Both the position numbers and the translations under genes were made by a program. The notes beneath the pieces were generated by a model, which saw only the letters and a list, made by a program, of their open reading frames with translations, was not told where the DNA came from and made no database searches. A stretch of DNA of 64,000 nucleotides from Silene conica (lineage: Eukaryota; Streptophyta; Magnoliopsida; Caryophyllales; Caryophyllaceae). Positions 47,526 to 57,674 of the stretch are shown here, in pieces (the stretch's first letter is position 1; every line of letters starts with the position of its first letter). The DNA is taken from the NCBI GenBank assembly GCA_029255685.2, contig CM055312.2:52052202-52116201 (forward strand). Direction: 5' to 3'.

Positions 47526-50500
47526 TTGCTAAGTTTTATGCCTAGGGGTGACTCTAACTCTTTGTTGTCATCTTCCGAACCGGAGAGGCTTTTTCGGGCC
47601 CTAAGGAGGAAGACTATTGCAAGGGTAAGAATTGCGTCCCAAGCATCCACTAGCCAAAACAACCCCTCTTCATCCGAGCCACCAAGTCCCAATCAAAGCA
47701 ATCCTAGCCCAACATCCGACAATTTTGACAATCCATTTTATCAATCACCACCACAATCACCACACTTTCCAAACAACCATCAAATTCACATAATGGCCGC
47801 TCTTCGTGATCATAACCGGCCCAATCACAATGACACCACCAATCCAATCAACTTCGGGGTCCTTGTTCCTCAAAATTTCGAAATACACCCTTCGCAAATG
47901 AGTTCAATCGAAAAGAATGCCTTTAGCGGGGCTTCCCACGAAGACGCTCATGGGCACTTGAGAAAGTTCAAGGGTAAGGTCGCAATGATAAAGAAAACGG
48001 GAGTTCCCGAGGAGACACTAAGGCTTATGCTTTTCCCCTATTCCTTAACCGACAAGGCGGATAGGTGGTTAAATGTCCATGCTCCGAATACGTTCACCAC
48101 ATGGGACGACTTGGCAACGGCTTTCCTTGCCAAGTACTACCCATCCTCTAAGACCGCGATGCTCCGAAATGAGATAACTCAGTTTCAACAAGACGAGGGA
48201 GAATCTTTGGGAGAAGCTTGGGATAGATACCAAGATTTGCTAGCCAAGTGCCCACACCACGGGATACCACCTTGGTACACAACCCAAACTTTTTTTCAGA
48301 CTCTTCTCCCCCGGACTAAGGAAATGGTTAATGCATCGGCGGGTGGTAGCTTTGACCACTTGCCACATGAGGAGGGAACGGAACTCATCAAGAAGATTGT
48401 TGATTCGGAGGAAAATTACGGTACTAGAGGGAATGTCTTGAGGAAGAGTAGCAAGTACCCTAGTGAGCACCTTTCCAATGCAAAGGCAAACGAAGAAACC
48501 AATGCCAAGTTGGATATGTTAACCAAGAAATTGGAAGAGTTGACTAAGGGCTCCACTACCAAAGAAACCAAGAGCAAAGTCCCGGGAATGTACCAAGTAA
48601 ATAGTGTTGCTTCATGTGACTTATGTGGGGGATGCGGGCATACTTTTGATGTGTGTGCAAACAACAATTCCTATGAGGGAAGTGAGAGTATGGAGGAGGT
48701 ATATGCTTTTCAAGCCTTTAACAACCCAAAAAACCCCAATACTTTCAATCCAAATTCGAACTATTACCATCAAGGGATCCGAGGAAGCCCCTATATGAGT
48801 TACAAAAGCACCAATGTGTTGAACCCTCATCAAATTCAACAACCTCAAGGGCAAAATCCCCCCGGTTTTCAACCAAGGGGAGGAAACTTCAACCCGAGAA
48901 ACAATTACAACAACAACTTTTACCAAGGGAATCAAACCAACCAAGCCAATCAAGGCTTCCAACAAAGTTTCAATGACCCGAACTTTAATCCAAATTTCCA
49001 AAACAACCAAAACCCACAAAATTTCAATGCAAATTTCAATAACAACAATCCAAACTTCAACTACCAAAACAACAACCAATACCATAACCAACAAAATTTC
49101 CACAACCCAAACCACCAACAAAACTTCCACAACAACAATTTCAACAATCAAAGTCTCAATGACCAAAATTTCAACCAACCATTTCCTAACCACCACCAAA
49201 ACCCAAACTTCAACAACCAAGGTCCCAAAGCAAATCAACAAAGTGGGGGTGCAAGGAATGACTACGGATTTCCCTTGCCCCTTACCAACACACCTCATCA
49301 AGATCTCTCAAGTGACTCCCAAGTTGGAGAGTTGCTTAAACTTGTGAAAGGCATGCAAGCGACACATAATCAAGAAATGATGAATTTGAAGACGGCAAAT
49401 CAAAAAGAGATCCGGGAGATGGAGGCTAGAGTTGCTTCACAAGCCTTAGCTAACCCACAAAGGCCACCGGGCGGCTTTCTTGCCCAAGGTCAAAGCTCCC
49501 GGGATGCTTCAAAACCACATGGTGTCAATGCTATTATGACAAGCAAGCATGAACAACCAATGCTTGAGAAGAGGGATGATGAAGGAGGATCCAAGGTAGA
49601 GCAAGTTATGACGGTATTTGGGAGTGGAAGTGAGGAACATGTTGAGGAGGAGGTGATGGTGATGGTGCCCAACACTCCTCCGGATGATTGTAATGAAGTC
49701 GACATTGATGACTTGAACTTTGTGATGCAACAAGTCTTGAACACTACGAAGAAGAATTGTGATGAAGGCCCTAGTGCCAAAGGAAAAAGGGTTCATGTGA
49801 TAGAAGAGGAGGACCATGGATATGTGGAGAGCCTCATGGAGAGAAAGATGTGCGAATTCTTTCGTAAAATCACCAAGGGTGACCCTCGTTGCAATGAGTT
49901 GATCAAACTCGTTGAGGAAGTAGAGGCCACAATCCCCTCCACCCAAGAGAAGAGAGAAGTCAATGCCATTTCATTAGTGGCGAAAAAGGTCCCAAGAGAT
50001 TTGCCAATTAAATTAGGAGACCCGGGGAGCTTCTCTATTCAATGCTCCGTAGGAGGAACAAACATTGAGCACGCCTTGTGCGATCTTGGGGCGAGTGTGA
50101 GTGTTATCCCACTTGCCATGGCCAAAAGATTGAACATTAAGCACTTGTCCCCTCCTATAACGGACATCACTCTTGCCGACGGGACGGTTAGAGCTACTAT
50201 TGGGGTCCTTGAAGATGCGGTGGTCAAGGTTGGATCGCTTTCCATCCCCACCGACTTTATGGTCGTTGATATTCCGGTCGGTGAAAGCTCTTTCATTATT
50301 CTTGGGAGGCCCTTCTTGGCCACCGGGGGAGCAATCATTGATGTGAAAAAAGGTAGGCTAACCTTTCAAGTCGAAAATGAGTGTTGTGAATTCGTGCTTC
50401 CGGAAGCCCCCGATACAAATTTTAAGGAAAAGAATGTTGGCATGGTTGCAAGTTTGTTGGTGAATGATGTCCCTAGGAAGTTTGATGAGAAGGGAATCAT

Positions 50501-50804
50501 GAAAAGTATGATCTTGAAGAATGAGGATGCTAGTTTTACTAGCGGGAAGTTGATTAGTCCGAAGAAGAGAGACCATGATAAAGATCAAGGAAGACCAAGT
50601 TGTGCTAGTTCTTTTAAAGACCCTTTGGTTGAAAAAGGGGACCTAGAGGAGCTAATTGCCGGAAAAGATGTCAAAGCTCGAAAGTTGATGATGAGCAAGA
50701 TGGAAACTCGAAGTGAGAGCAAAGTGGAAGCCCCTTCCGCGGCTTTTGACCTTTTCTTAAGGTCACTAGTTAGCATGGACGAAGTTTCCACCTACAAAGA
50801 TTGA
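47526..50804 (+). CDS. Gag-protease polyprotein of element E
   Basis: The 1092-residue frame is open throughout; a second start five codons in (47538, MPRGDSN) may be the true one. Order: basic N-terminus; Retrotrans_gag capsid (about 95-300, with LMLFPYSLTDKADRWLN, TTWDDLATAFLAKYYP, ESLGEAWDRYQDLLAKCPHH); CCHC knuckle CDLCGGCGHTFDVC (about 363-377); a long Asn/Gln/Phe-rich tract (about 440-570); acidic middle; retropepsin with LCDLGASVSVIP (about 850) and ILGRPFLATGGAIID (about 923). It stops soon after the protease, with no RT. It would make the capsid and its processing enzyme. Confidence 0.92.
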   Translation: MLSFMPRGDSNSLLSSSEPERLFRALRRKTIARVRIASQASTSQNNPSSSEPPSPNQSNPSPTSDNFDNPFYQSPPQSPHFPNNHQIHIMAALRDHNRPNHNDTTNPINFGVLVPQNFEIHPSQMSSIEKNAFSGASHEDAHGHLRKFKGKVAMIKKTGVPEETLRLMLFPYSLTDKADRWLNVHAPNTFTTWDDLATAFLAKYYPSSKTAMLRNEITQFQQDEGESLGEAWDRYQDLLAKCPHHGIPPWYTTQTFFQTLLPRTKEMVNASAGGSFDHLPHEEGTELIKKIVDSEENYGTRGNVLRKSSKYPSEHLSNAKANEETNAKLDMLTKKLEELTKGSTTKETKSKVPGMYQVNSVASCDLCGGCGHTFDVCANNNSYEGSESMEEVYAFQAFNNPKNPNTFNPNSNYYHQGIRGSPYMSYKSTNVLNPHQIQQPQGQNPPGFQPRGGNFNPRNNYNNNFYQGNQTNQANQGFQQSFNDPNFNPNFQNNQNPQNFNANFNNNNPNFNYQNNNQYHNQQNFHNPNHQQNFHNNNFNNQSLNDQNFNQPFPNHHQNPNFNNQGPKANQQSGGARNDYGFPLPLTNTPHQDLSSDSQVGELLKLVKGMQATHNQEMMNLKTANQKEIREMEARVASQALANPQRPPGGFLAQGQSSRDASKPHGVNAIMTSKHEQPMLEKRDDEGGSKVEQVMTVFGSGSEEHVEEEVMVMVPNTPPDDCNEVDIDDLNFVMQQVLNTTKKNCDEGPSAKGKRVHVIEEEDHGYVESLMERKMCEFFRKITKGDPRCNELIKLVEEVEATIPSTQEKREVNAISLVAKKVPRDLPIKLGDPGSFSIQCSVGGTNIEHALCDLGASVSVIPLAMAKRLNIKHLSPPITDITLADGTVRATIGVLEDAVVKVGSLSIPTDFMVVDIPVGESSFIILGRPFLATGGAIIDVKKGRLTFQVENECCEFVLPEAPDTNFKEKNVGMVASLLVNDVPRKFDEKGIMKSMILKNEDASFTSGKLISPKKRDHDKDQGRPSCASSFKDPLVEKGDLEELIAGKDVKARKLMMSKMETRSESKVEAPSAAFDLFLRSLVSMDEVSTYKD

Positions 50805-51070
50805 AGTTTGATCATGAAAGGTTTGGTGGAGTCCCTCAATAACCACCGGTTGTAAGTATTAGTTCCCTTTAGTTCATCTAGTTTTCATGTTAGTTTCTTT
50901 GTTAGTTCGGTTTTTAGTTTAATTTTTAGATTGCATAAGATATTTGGATATGTTTGTTGCTTGTTGGTGGATGATTCATGAGTGTAGTCGGAGGAATATT
51001 GGCAAAACCGTTGTAGGCAAAGTTGATTTTTCTGTTCAAATTAAATTATTTCTCGAAATTGTGTACAGGT

Positions 51071-51660
51071 ACTCCCAGCCGGCCCACCGGCCGACGGTAC
51101 CCTACCGGCTGGGAGGCCCTGGACACATTTCTGTTTTTGATAGTTTATTTGGGCAGATTTCAGATTTTGCATTCCCAGCCTGTACCAAACCGGCAGCCGG
51201 TCAACCGGCTGAGAAGACGAGTACTTATTCAAAAATCGAAATTCAAGAGGAAGTGATTCCCAGCCGGTAGGCCGGCAGCCGGTCCACCGGCTGAGAATCA
51301 TGTGATGTGTGAACCCAAGTGAAGAAAAAACAAGGAGAAGGAATCCCCAGCCGGTAGGCCGGCAGCCGGTCTGCCGGCTGGGAGTTTTTGTAAGTGAAGC
51401 CATTGAAGAAAAAGAAGACGAAGAAAGCATCCCCAGCCGGTCGGCCGGCAGCCGGTCCGCCGGCTGGGAGTTTTTGTGAGTGAATAAAGAAGAAGAAGCG
51501 AAGGTGAAAGAAGTTGAGTCGGCCTCTGAGCCGGTCGGCCGGCAGCCGGGTCCGCCGGCTCAGAATCGTATCCCCTTATAAAAATTCGAAAAAGTGGAAA
51601 AAACCCAAACCCTCACCCCCAGCCGGTCGACCGGCGGCCGGTCCCCTACCGGCTGGGAAG
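51071..51660. repeat. CAGCCGGT palindrome array, internal, element E
   Basis: Seven units of the same five-part design as in the LTR lie at about 51071, 51171, 51256, 51340, 51429, 51523 and 51617, each about 44 bp with 84-100 bp spacing. Units three to seven are more alike, often with GGTAGGCCGGCAGCCGGT or GGTCGGCCGGCAGCCGGT in the middle. The array fills the gap between gag-protease and ORF2, where a full element has pol. Confidence 0.93.
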
Positions 51661-51848
51661 CATCTGTCGCGAATTTTAAAACACAAACCTCCCTCATTTT
51701 TCCTCATTTCTTCTTCATTTCTTTATCCCTCTTCCTTATTTCCTTCACTCCTCTTCATCCCTAACCTTCAAAAACCCCAACAAACTTCACCAAACTCTCT
51801 CAAATCAAAACCCCCTTTACTCCCTCATCACCTCTCCTTCAATTAACC

Positions 51849-53580
51849 ATGTCGGGAAGAACAGAAAGGCGATCCAAATCAAGGCACGACCCTTCGGTTG
51901 AGCAAGAGTTCGAAAATGTAATGGGGAGTGGCAACATTGGCCCGGATCCTTGCTTTCCCGGTCTCACCTTTGCCTCAATCCAACAAAAAGGTAATTTCAC
52001 ATATTTTAAGAATCGCCCCCTTCACCCAACTAGGTTTATTGATAGAGCCGGATTGAGAGAATTAGGGATTGAGAAAATAACAGCGGCTCTTTTTGAGGGT
52101 TTAGGTATGAAAACCTTGTATGAGACAAAACCGGTTCGCACATCTCCCCGGTTAACTTGGGAATTTTTGAGTTCTTTGGTTGTGACTAAGAACCGAACTT
52201 TGGGGAAAGTTGCATTTTTAGAGTTCCGATTGATGAATAAGGAACATTGTCTCACCTTAGATGAATTTGCTTTGATTTTTGGGCTAGACGGAAAATTAGC
52301 CATTAAGCCTCCGGAGGGCTTTGATACCGAGCTTATCTGGACAGCCATCACCGGTCTTGTAAGTGACAGAAGCAGAAAGAAACCGGCTAATAGGGTGCAT
52401 TTGGCACCAATTAGGATATGGCATAGGTTCATGGGGTGGACCGTTTTCTCTAGGGATGAGCCTCACAACTTCACTACTACAGAGCTTGAGATACTTGGTT
52501 GTTACTTGGTTGGTGGCCCGAAATTGAACATTGCTCACCATATGGCCCTTCACTTGAGTAGGTTGGCATCCCAACCTCATCTTACTACCCCCATTTGTGT
52601 TGGGGGGATGGTCACCTTGATTGCCAACAACCGTTGTCAGAGGCACTTCACGGTCGACTTCATTCAGGGCGAGAATGTACTATCTAGCCGATACTTGCAG
52701 GATGCTTTGGGGTGGGTACGGTATAACCCCAGTGATCGCAAAGAGTATTGGCAGATTCGGGTTGACAACAAGTTCAAGAATTCAGTCCCTTTGCCAAACA
52801 CCGAGTTGATGAAAGTTGTGCCGGGGAAGACCTCTTACCTCCTTGATATCGAGGCGGACCCCGAGGACCTCCCACCAGACCAGCGTGCTCCTAGAGTTTA
52901 CACCAGAGATAGAGTCGGTGCCACTCCTACCGACCTCCCGTATGAGGCTTTTCAGCAGCCCTCCATTTCCATGTCCCAGTTTCAGAGTGGTCCCTCATAC
53001 TTCCAGGGATCCACCTCCGCCTCCGGTCCATCTTCTTACTCATGCCCCCCCAGAGCTTATTGATTTCATGGCCCGAGTTGACTTGGGCATGAAGAGTGCA
53101 GCAGATCTAGCGGACCAGCGCCAAGCCATAGCCGATGAGCGGCATAGGGATTTGACCTATAGGCTTGATTACCTTTACCATGATCAAGCTTATGGGTCAT
53201 TTCCGAGTTATGATCGGTCCGTCCGCGAGGGTTATCATCATCCGGATGGTGGTCGCCCATCATATTACATGCCTCCTGATAGGGGTTATGTGCCTCCTGA
53301 GGGTCGTTTTTACGGGGAGATTAACGTCGCCCCGGGTTATTTTTCAAACCCGATCTTTCCCCCCAACTTTCGGGGAAATGAGGATTCGGGCCCTCCGAGG
53401 CATTCATCCTTCCATGGCGGGTATGGTGATGCGGGAGCTAGTGGATCGCATGCCTCCCCCTTCCGCGATTTCGTGAACAACCCTAGCGACTTCATGGTCG
53501 TTGATGGAGGCAATGTCAATGATGATGATGGAAATGATGATGGAAACGGTGATGGTGATGAAGATGATGGTGATGAGTGA
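51849..53580 (+). CDS. Athila ORF2 of element E
   Basis: It starts MSGRTERRSKSRHDPS. A folded region of about 330 residues follows with TWEFLSSLVV, CLTLDEFALIFGL, NRVHLAPIRIWHRFMGWTVF and ELEILGCYLVGG, matching ORF2 of D in order (Athila ORF1-type family). A Tyr/Pro/Gly-rich C-terminal part and a pure Asp/Gly/Asn acidic tail (DDDGNDDGNGDGDEDDGDE) end it. There is about one break along the length. Position is that of the env-like gene, but I see no signal peptide or membrane segment, so an envelope role is not supported here. Confidence 0.78.
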
Positions 53581-55956
53581 CCACCTTTGGAGGTGGTTGG
53601 TGATGACTTTGCTCCCATGGGAAAATCCAAAACAAGACAAGTAACTCCCTTAATCCAAATTTCGATTTAGTTTGCATTTTACTTTTTAGCATGCATTTAG
53701 AGTAGTTAGTTGAGTTTACTTAGTTAGTTTTAGTTTCCTTTTCATGTTTTCATATAATTAGTTTAGATGCATATAGTTGCATTCATTTAGATGCATTAGA
53801 TTTATATTTTTGTATCATATTGTCACATATAGATTGCATACATGTAGTTTAGAGCATTTAGTTTGCTTTTAGTCTAGTTTTTAGTTTTTCTTTTGTTTTG
53901 TTTACCTTTGTTTTTAATGCCTTCTTAAAAATCAAAAATCCAAAAAAAAAAATTGAAAAACCAAAAACTTTCAAAAATATGTTCTTTATTTTCCGGTTTT
54001 CCTCCTCACATTATGCATATAAATAAGTGTGGGGAGGAAGAACCGTTTATTTCAAAAAATACAAAAACAAGTTTTTATTTTCTCATTTATTTCAAAAAAT
54101 ACAAAAACAAGTTTTTATTTTCTCAAAAACTTCAAAAAAGCCAAAAACATGTTGTTTTCGTTCTTTTACTTCATTTCCCCCTTTGCACTTTATTACATTG
54201 AGGACAATGTAAATCTTAAGTGTGGGGAGGGAAAATATCCACCTTGTGAATATTTGATTGCTTTTGTAAGTATGAAAAACTTCAAAAATACCAAAAAAAT
54301 CGAAAAATTTGAAAAATTCAAAAACATGTTTTTACCTTATTAATGTAGAATTGTATATACTTGTGTTTGCTTTCTCTCCTTTCGCATAGATAACACTCGC
54401 TTGAGCACCGCTTTGGATCTTGAAGATACCACGGTATGATCGTTCCAACCTCTATTTCACTCTCATTTTCATTCTTTTGTTGCAAATGAGGAGGATGGGC
54501 TTGTATTTGGAGGATGTGGAGTACATTGTGGAGATTGTGTGTGGCTTGTGTGCTTTTGTGCTGTTAGGAGATGCATTAGCTTTGTTTGGCATGTAGTTTG
54601 ATAGTTTCACTTGCATTATAACATGTCTATATTAGTTGCATTCATGGCATATAGTTGCATTTAGGATAATGGTTTGAAAATGCCTAATTGAGAACTTTGA
54701 CAAAATCGTTTAGGCCGTTGCAAATAATTCTTCTACTTATGACTTTGTCTTTTAGAATGATTTTTAAAACACCCTAAGTCATGCTTTTCTAGTATCTTTC
54801 TGACCATGGTCCAATACCAAGTCAAGGGTTTGCATGTGAGTCACCTTGTCCACCCCCGTGATGTGAAGTGGTTTTGATTATCTTGTCTTGGTGACCTTGT
54901 TCGACTTGACGGTTTGGCGACCCAAAAATAACTTTCATGAATAAATTTGGAATGCTCTTGTCAATGATCATAAGAAGTGGAGATGTTTTGAAAAAAAAAA
55001 AAAAAAAAAAAGAGAAGAGAAACCTCAAGTGAAAAAGGAAAAGAAAAGAAAATGGTTGATGAAAAAGAATAAGGACATGTTGTTTTGGTGGAGGCGTACC
55101 ACTTCGATGTGCTTTGGAGGGTAGCCATTGAGTTGGCTTCCCACTTGGTTGTGAATTCGACCGCCCAAAGACAGAGTGATTGTCACCCCGATAAGCTATT
55201 GTCTAGAGGTTAACCGGTTGCCTAATAAGCGATTGGCGAAAACAAAGGACATTAGCACGCGTGGGACAAACCCCATCCTAACTCATGGCGTGAAAAAGAG
55301 ATGAAAAAAGTTGAATGAGGTCAAATTTTGATTGTCATCCACCATTTTGTATTGATTTGAGCATTTCATTCCAAAAAATCAATTTTGCCTTGCCGTTTTG
55401 TCGATCTTGGGACGACCCATGACCTTTACTTTGTGAAGAATCTAGACTTGTTGTATCTTTTGCCTTTAGCATTGCGGGGATCATCATTCCATTCCATCCG
55501 ATCGCCCTTGACAAAAGTATTTGGATAACGGTTATGAAAGTAGCCTAGTTTAGCATGATTTGGCGGTGTTTTGTTGTCATCCTTCTTGCCTTAGTGACTT
55601 GTAGAATTAATATTTGTAGGGGAGTTTACGACTTTGAATTTGTTCCCTTTTAGTTGTTTTCCGCCGCTTGAATGAGGCAAGCGGTCTTCTTTCTTTTCCG
55701 ATGCATGTTGCTTGTCTATACGTGTTTTGTTTTTACTTGTTGGCATCAAAAGTTTTGTAGCAAGACCTTACTTGCCTTGCAATAGGGCATTCGCCCTCAT
55801 GAATGTCAAATTGTGAGTTGAAAGAGCTACGGGTGTAGCTAAACCCGATTCGGCTTATAGATAGATTAGCTAGTTTGTTTCTTTGTTTTTAATAAGGGTT
55901 ATATAGTTACTTGATCTCTTACTCGAGGACTAGTAAGGTTTAAGTGTGGGGAATTC
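53581..55956 (+). other. 3' UTR of element E with PPT
   Basis: There is no gene in 2.4 kb. The G-rich tracts lie at 54024-54037, 54217-54230 and 55940-55952; the last is the polypurine tract. Stem-loops TTACATTG-AGGA-CAATGTAA (54193-54212) and a one-mismatch version (55918-55937) precede the last two. A 49-bp direct duplication lies at about 54049-54146 (TTTCAAAAAATACAAAAACA and onward). An A-run lies at 54990-55010. Confidence 0.75.
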
Positions 55957-57669
55957 TGATGAGCTCCATTTTGGTCATCATTTTCTTTACATTTTCTTTG
56001 TTTTCGGTCACGATTCGACCTCGATTTGCGTGCCTTTAGATGTTTTTACGTCCGTTGCCTCGTATATTCCTATTCTGTCTAATTTTTGTAGGCATTACGG
56101 CGGGGGCGAAGAAACGAGACAAATCGAGCCGAATTTGGAGCGATTTATGAAGAATTGTGAAGGAATTGTGAATGTTGCTTCCCAGGCCCTCCCAGCCGGT
56201 CCCCAACCGGCGGCCGGTGGGCCGGCTAGGAGCTCTGACTTAAGAATTTTGGCGAAAAAGAAGAAAAGTTGCAGATTCATGGAACAAGGCTCCCAGCCGG
56301 TGGCCAACCGGCAGCCGGTCAGCCGGCTGGGGAGACTTTCACATACTTAGCCAATTTCGTAAAATGAAGAATTATGCAGAGATTGGGCAGATTGCTACAA
56401 AAGGGCTCCCAGCCGGTGGTCGACCGGCAGCCGGTGCACCGGCTGAGGGTACCTGTAGCCAAGAAAAAGAAGAGAAAAAGTCAGAACTGAAGAATAGGCT
56501 TCCCAGCCGGTGCCAGACCGGCAGCCGGCCGGTCGGCTGGGAATGCATGCTCATCGAAGAAAAAACGAAGAAAAAGTCAGAAGTCCTCACTTGGACTCTC
56601 AGCCGGTCCCAGACCGGCAGCCGGTCGACCGGCTGAGAGGCCCTTTTCGTATTTTCGAGCCCTATATAAACCCGCACTTGTGTCATTACTTATTACGCAA
56701 TTTTCTTAAGCTTTTTTAGGGTTTTCTACTGTTTTGAATACTTAACACTTAGACTCAAAAACACTAAAAAATACTTTAATCTTATTTTAGATCTTTACTT
56801 AATCTTTCATTATTAGTTAATCTCTCTAGAGGATTCTCCTTAGGTTTGTGTTGAAGCAATTGTAGAGGTTTTATTTTGGGTTGTATTTTGGGAGATTTGA
56901 AAGAATCTTTCATCTTGTCATCCAAGCTACTTCCTTTCCCTTAGTTAATGGTATAATCTTCTTCATCTTTACTTTATCTTTGCATTTCCTTTAAGTTTTG
57001 CTTGTTCAATTGTTTACTCTTACTTAATCCATCATGTTTAGCATTTCCTCATCATTTGTTTACATATTTATGTTAGCCATGTGTGAGTAGTTCCCCTACT
57101 AGGGTTAGGGGTGTGCTTTGGTTTGTTGATAGCTATGAATCTTGTTTAGGGTTAATATTTGGTACTCTTCTTTGCTAGGTTTTCATTTATGCATGTTACA
57201 TGTTTGATGAAATGTCTCAACGACGGTTGGACATGATTCTCATTGTTGTTGGCCTTTGATGATAGTCTAGGGCTTTCATGGACATGTATGTATGTTAGGT
57301 TGGCCTTATTTGTAGCGAAAGGTAGGATAGGGATCGACTTTAGGTGAGTCAAATCGATAGACGAGACAAACCTAGGCCTAGTATAGTGGAGACCTTAGAT
57401 TCCCTTGCATGATTCGTTACCAACCTACCTTAGTACCCCCGACACCTTAGTATCTTTTATTCATCGATTTCATCTTGACACTTTTGCTTTAATTTATCTT
57501 TAGTAGTTGTTAATCAATCACAAACTTATTACCCAACTCGGGCTCGAACTAGAACTTAAATATACAACTTCCCCACCGTCTTTTTGGTTCGACCCTAAAT
57601 TATACTACTTAATTTGGGAGTTTATAAATTGTTTTTGGTGCCGGAATCGACGACAAAAACCGGCCATCA
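55957..57669 (+). repeat. 3' LTR of element E
   Basis: The 1713-bp copy of the 5' LTR has the same five palindrome units (56188-56639) and TATA box. It differs at about twelve positions by eye. Confidence 0.95.
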
Positions 57670-57674
57670 CCCAT

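Larger units (their letters stand above)
45641..57669 (+). mobile_element. Polymerase-less Athila-like element E, looks whole
   Basis: The element is 12,029 bp, flanked by the exact duplication CCCAT (45636-45640 and 57670-57674). Both LTRs are 1713 bp and differ at about a dozen sites by eye (0.7%), so the insertion is young (roughly 0.25-0.6 million years at usual rates). The parts are an Asp-tRNA primer site, a long open gag-protease, a 1 kb palindrome-array spacer, ORF2, a 3' UTR and a polypurine tract. No reverse transcriptase, RNase H or integrase is present, so it must have moved with enzymes from a relative. gag-protease is open throughout; ORF2 has about one break. Confidence 0.95.

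Noticed and set aside
48621-49301. 226-residue Val/Ile-rich frame opposite the Gag of E
   Set aside because: It is the antisense shadow of the Asn/Gln-rich tract; the apparent membrane character follows from complementing AAC/CAA codons.
53521-53580. GATGATGGAAATGATGATGG run as a microsatellite feature
   Set aside because: It is in frame and encodes the acidic tail of ORF2, so it is better described as part of that protein.
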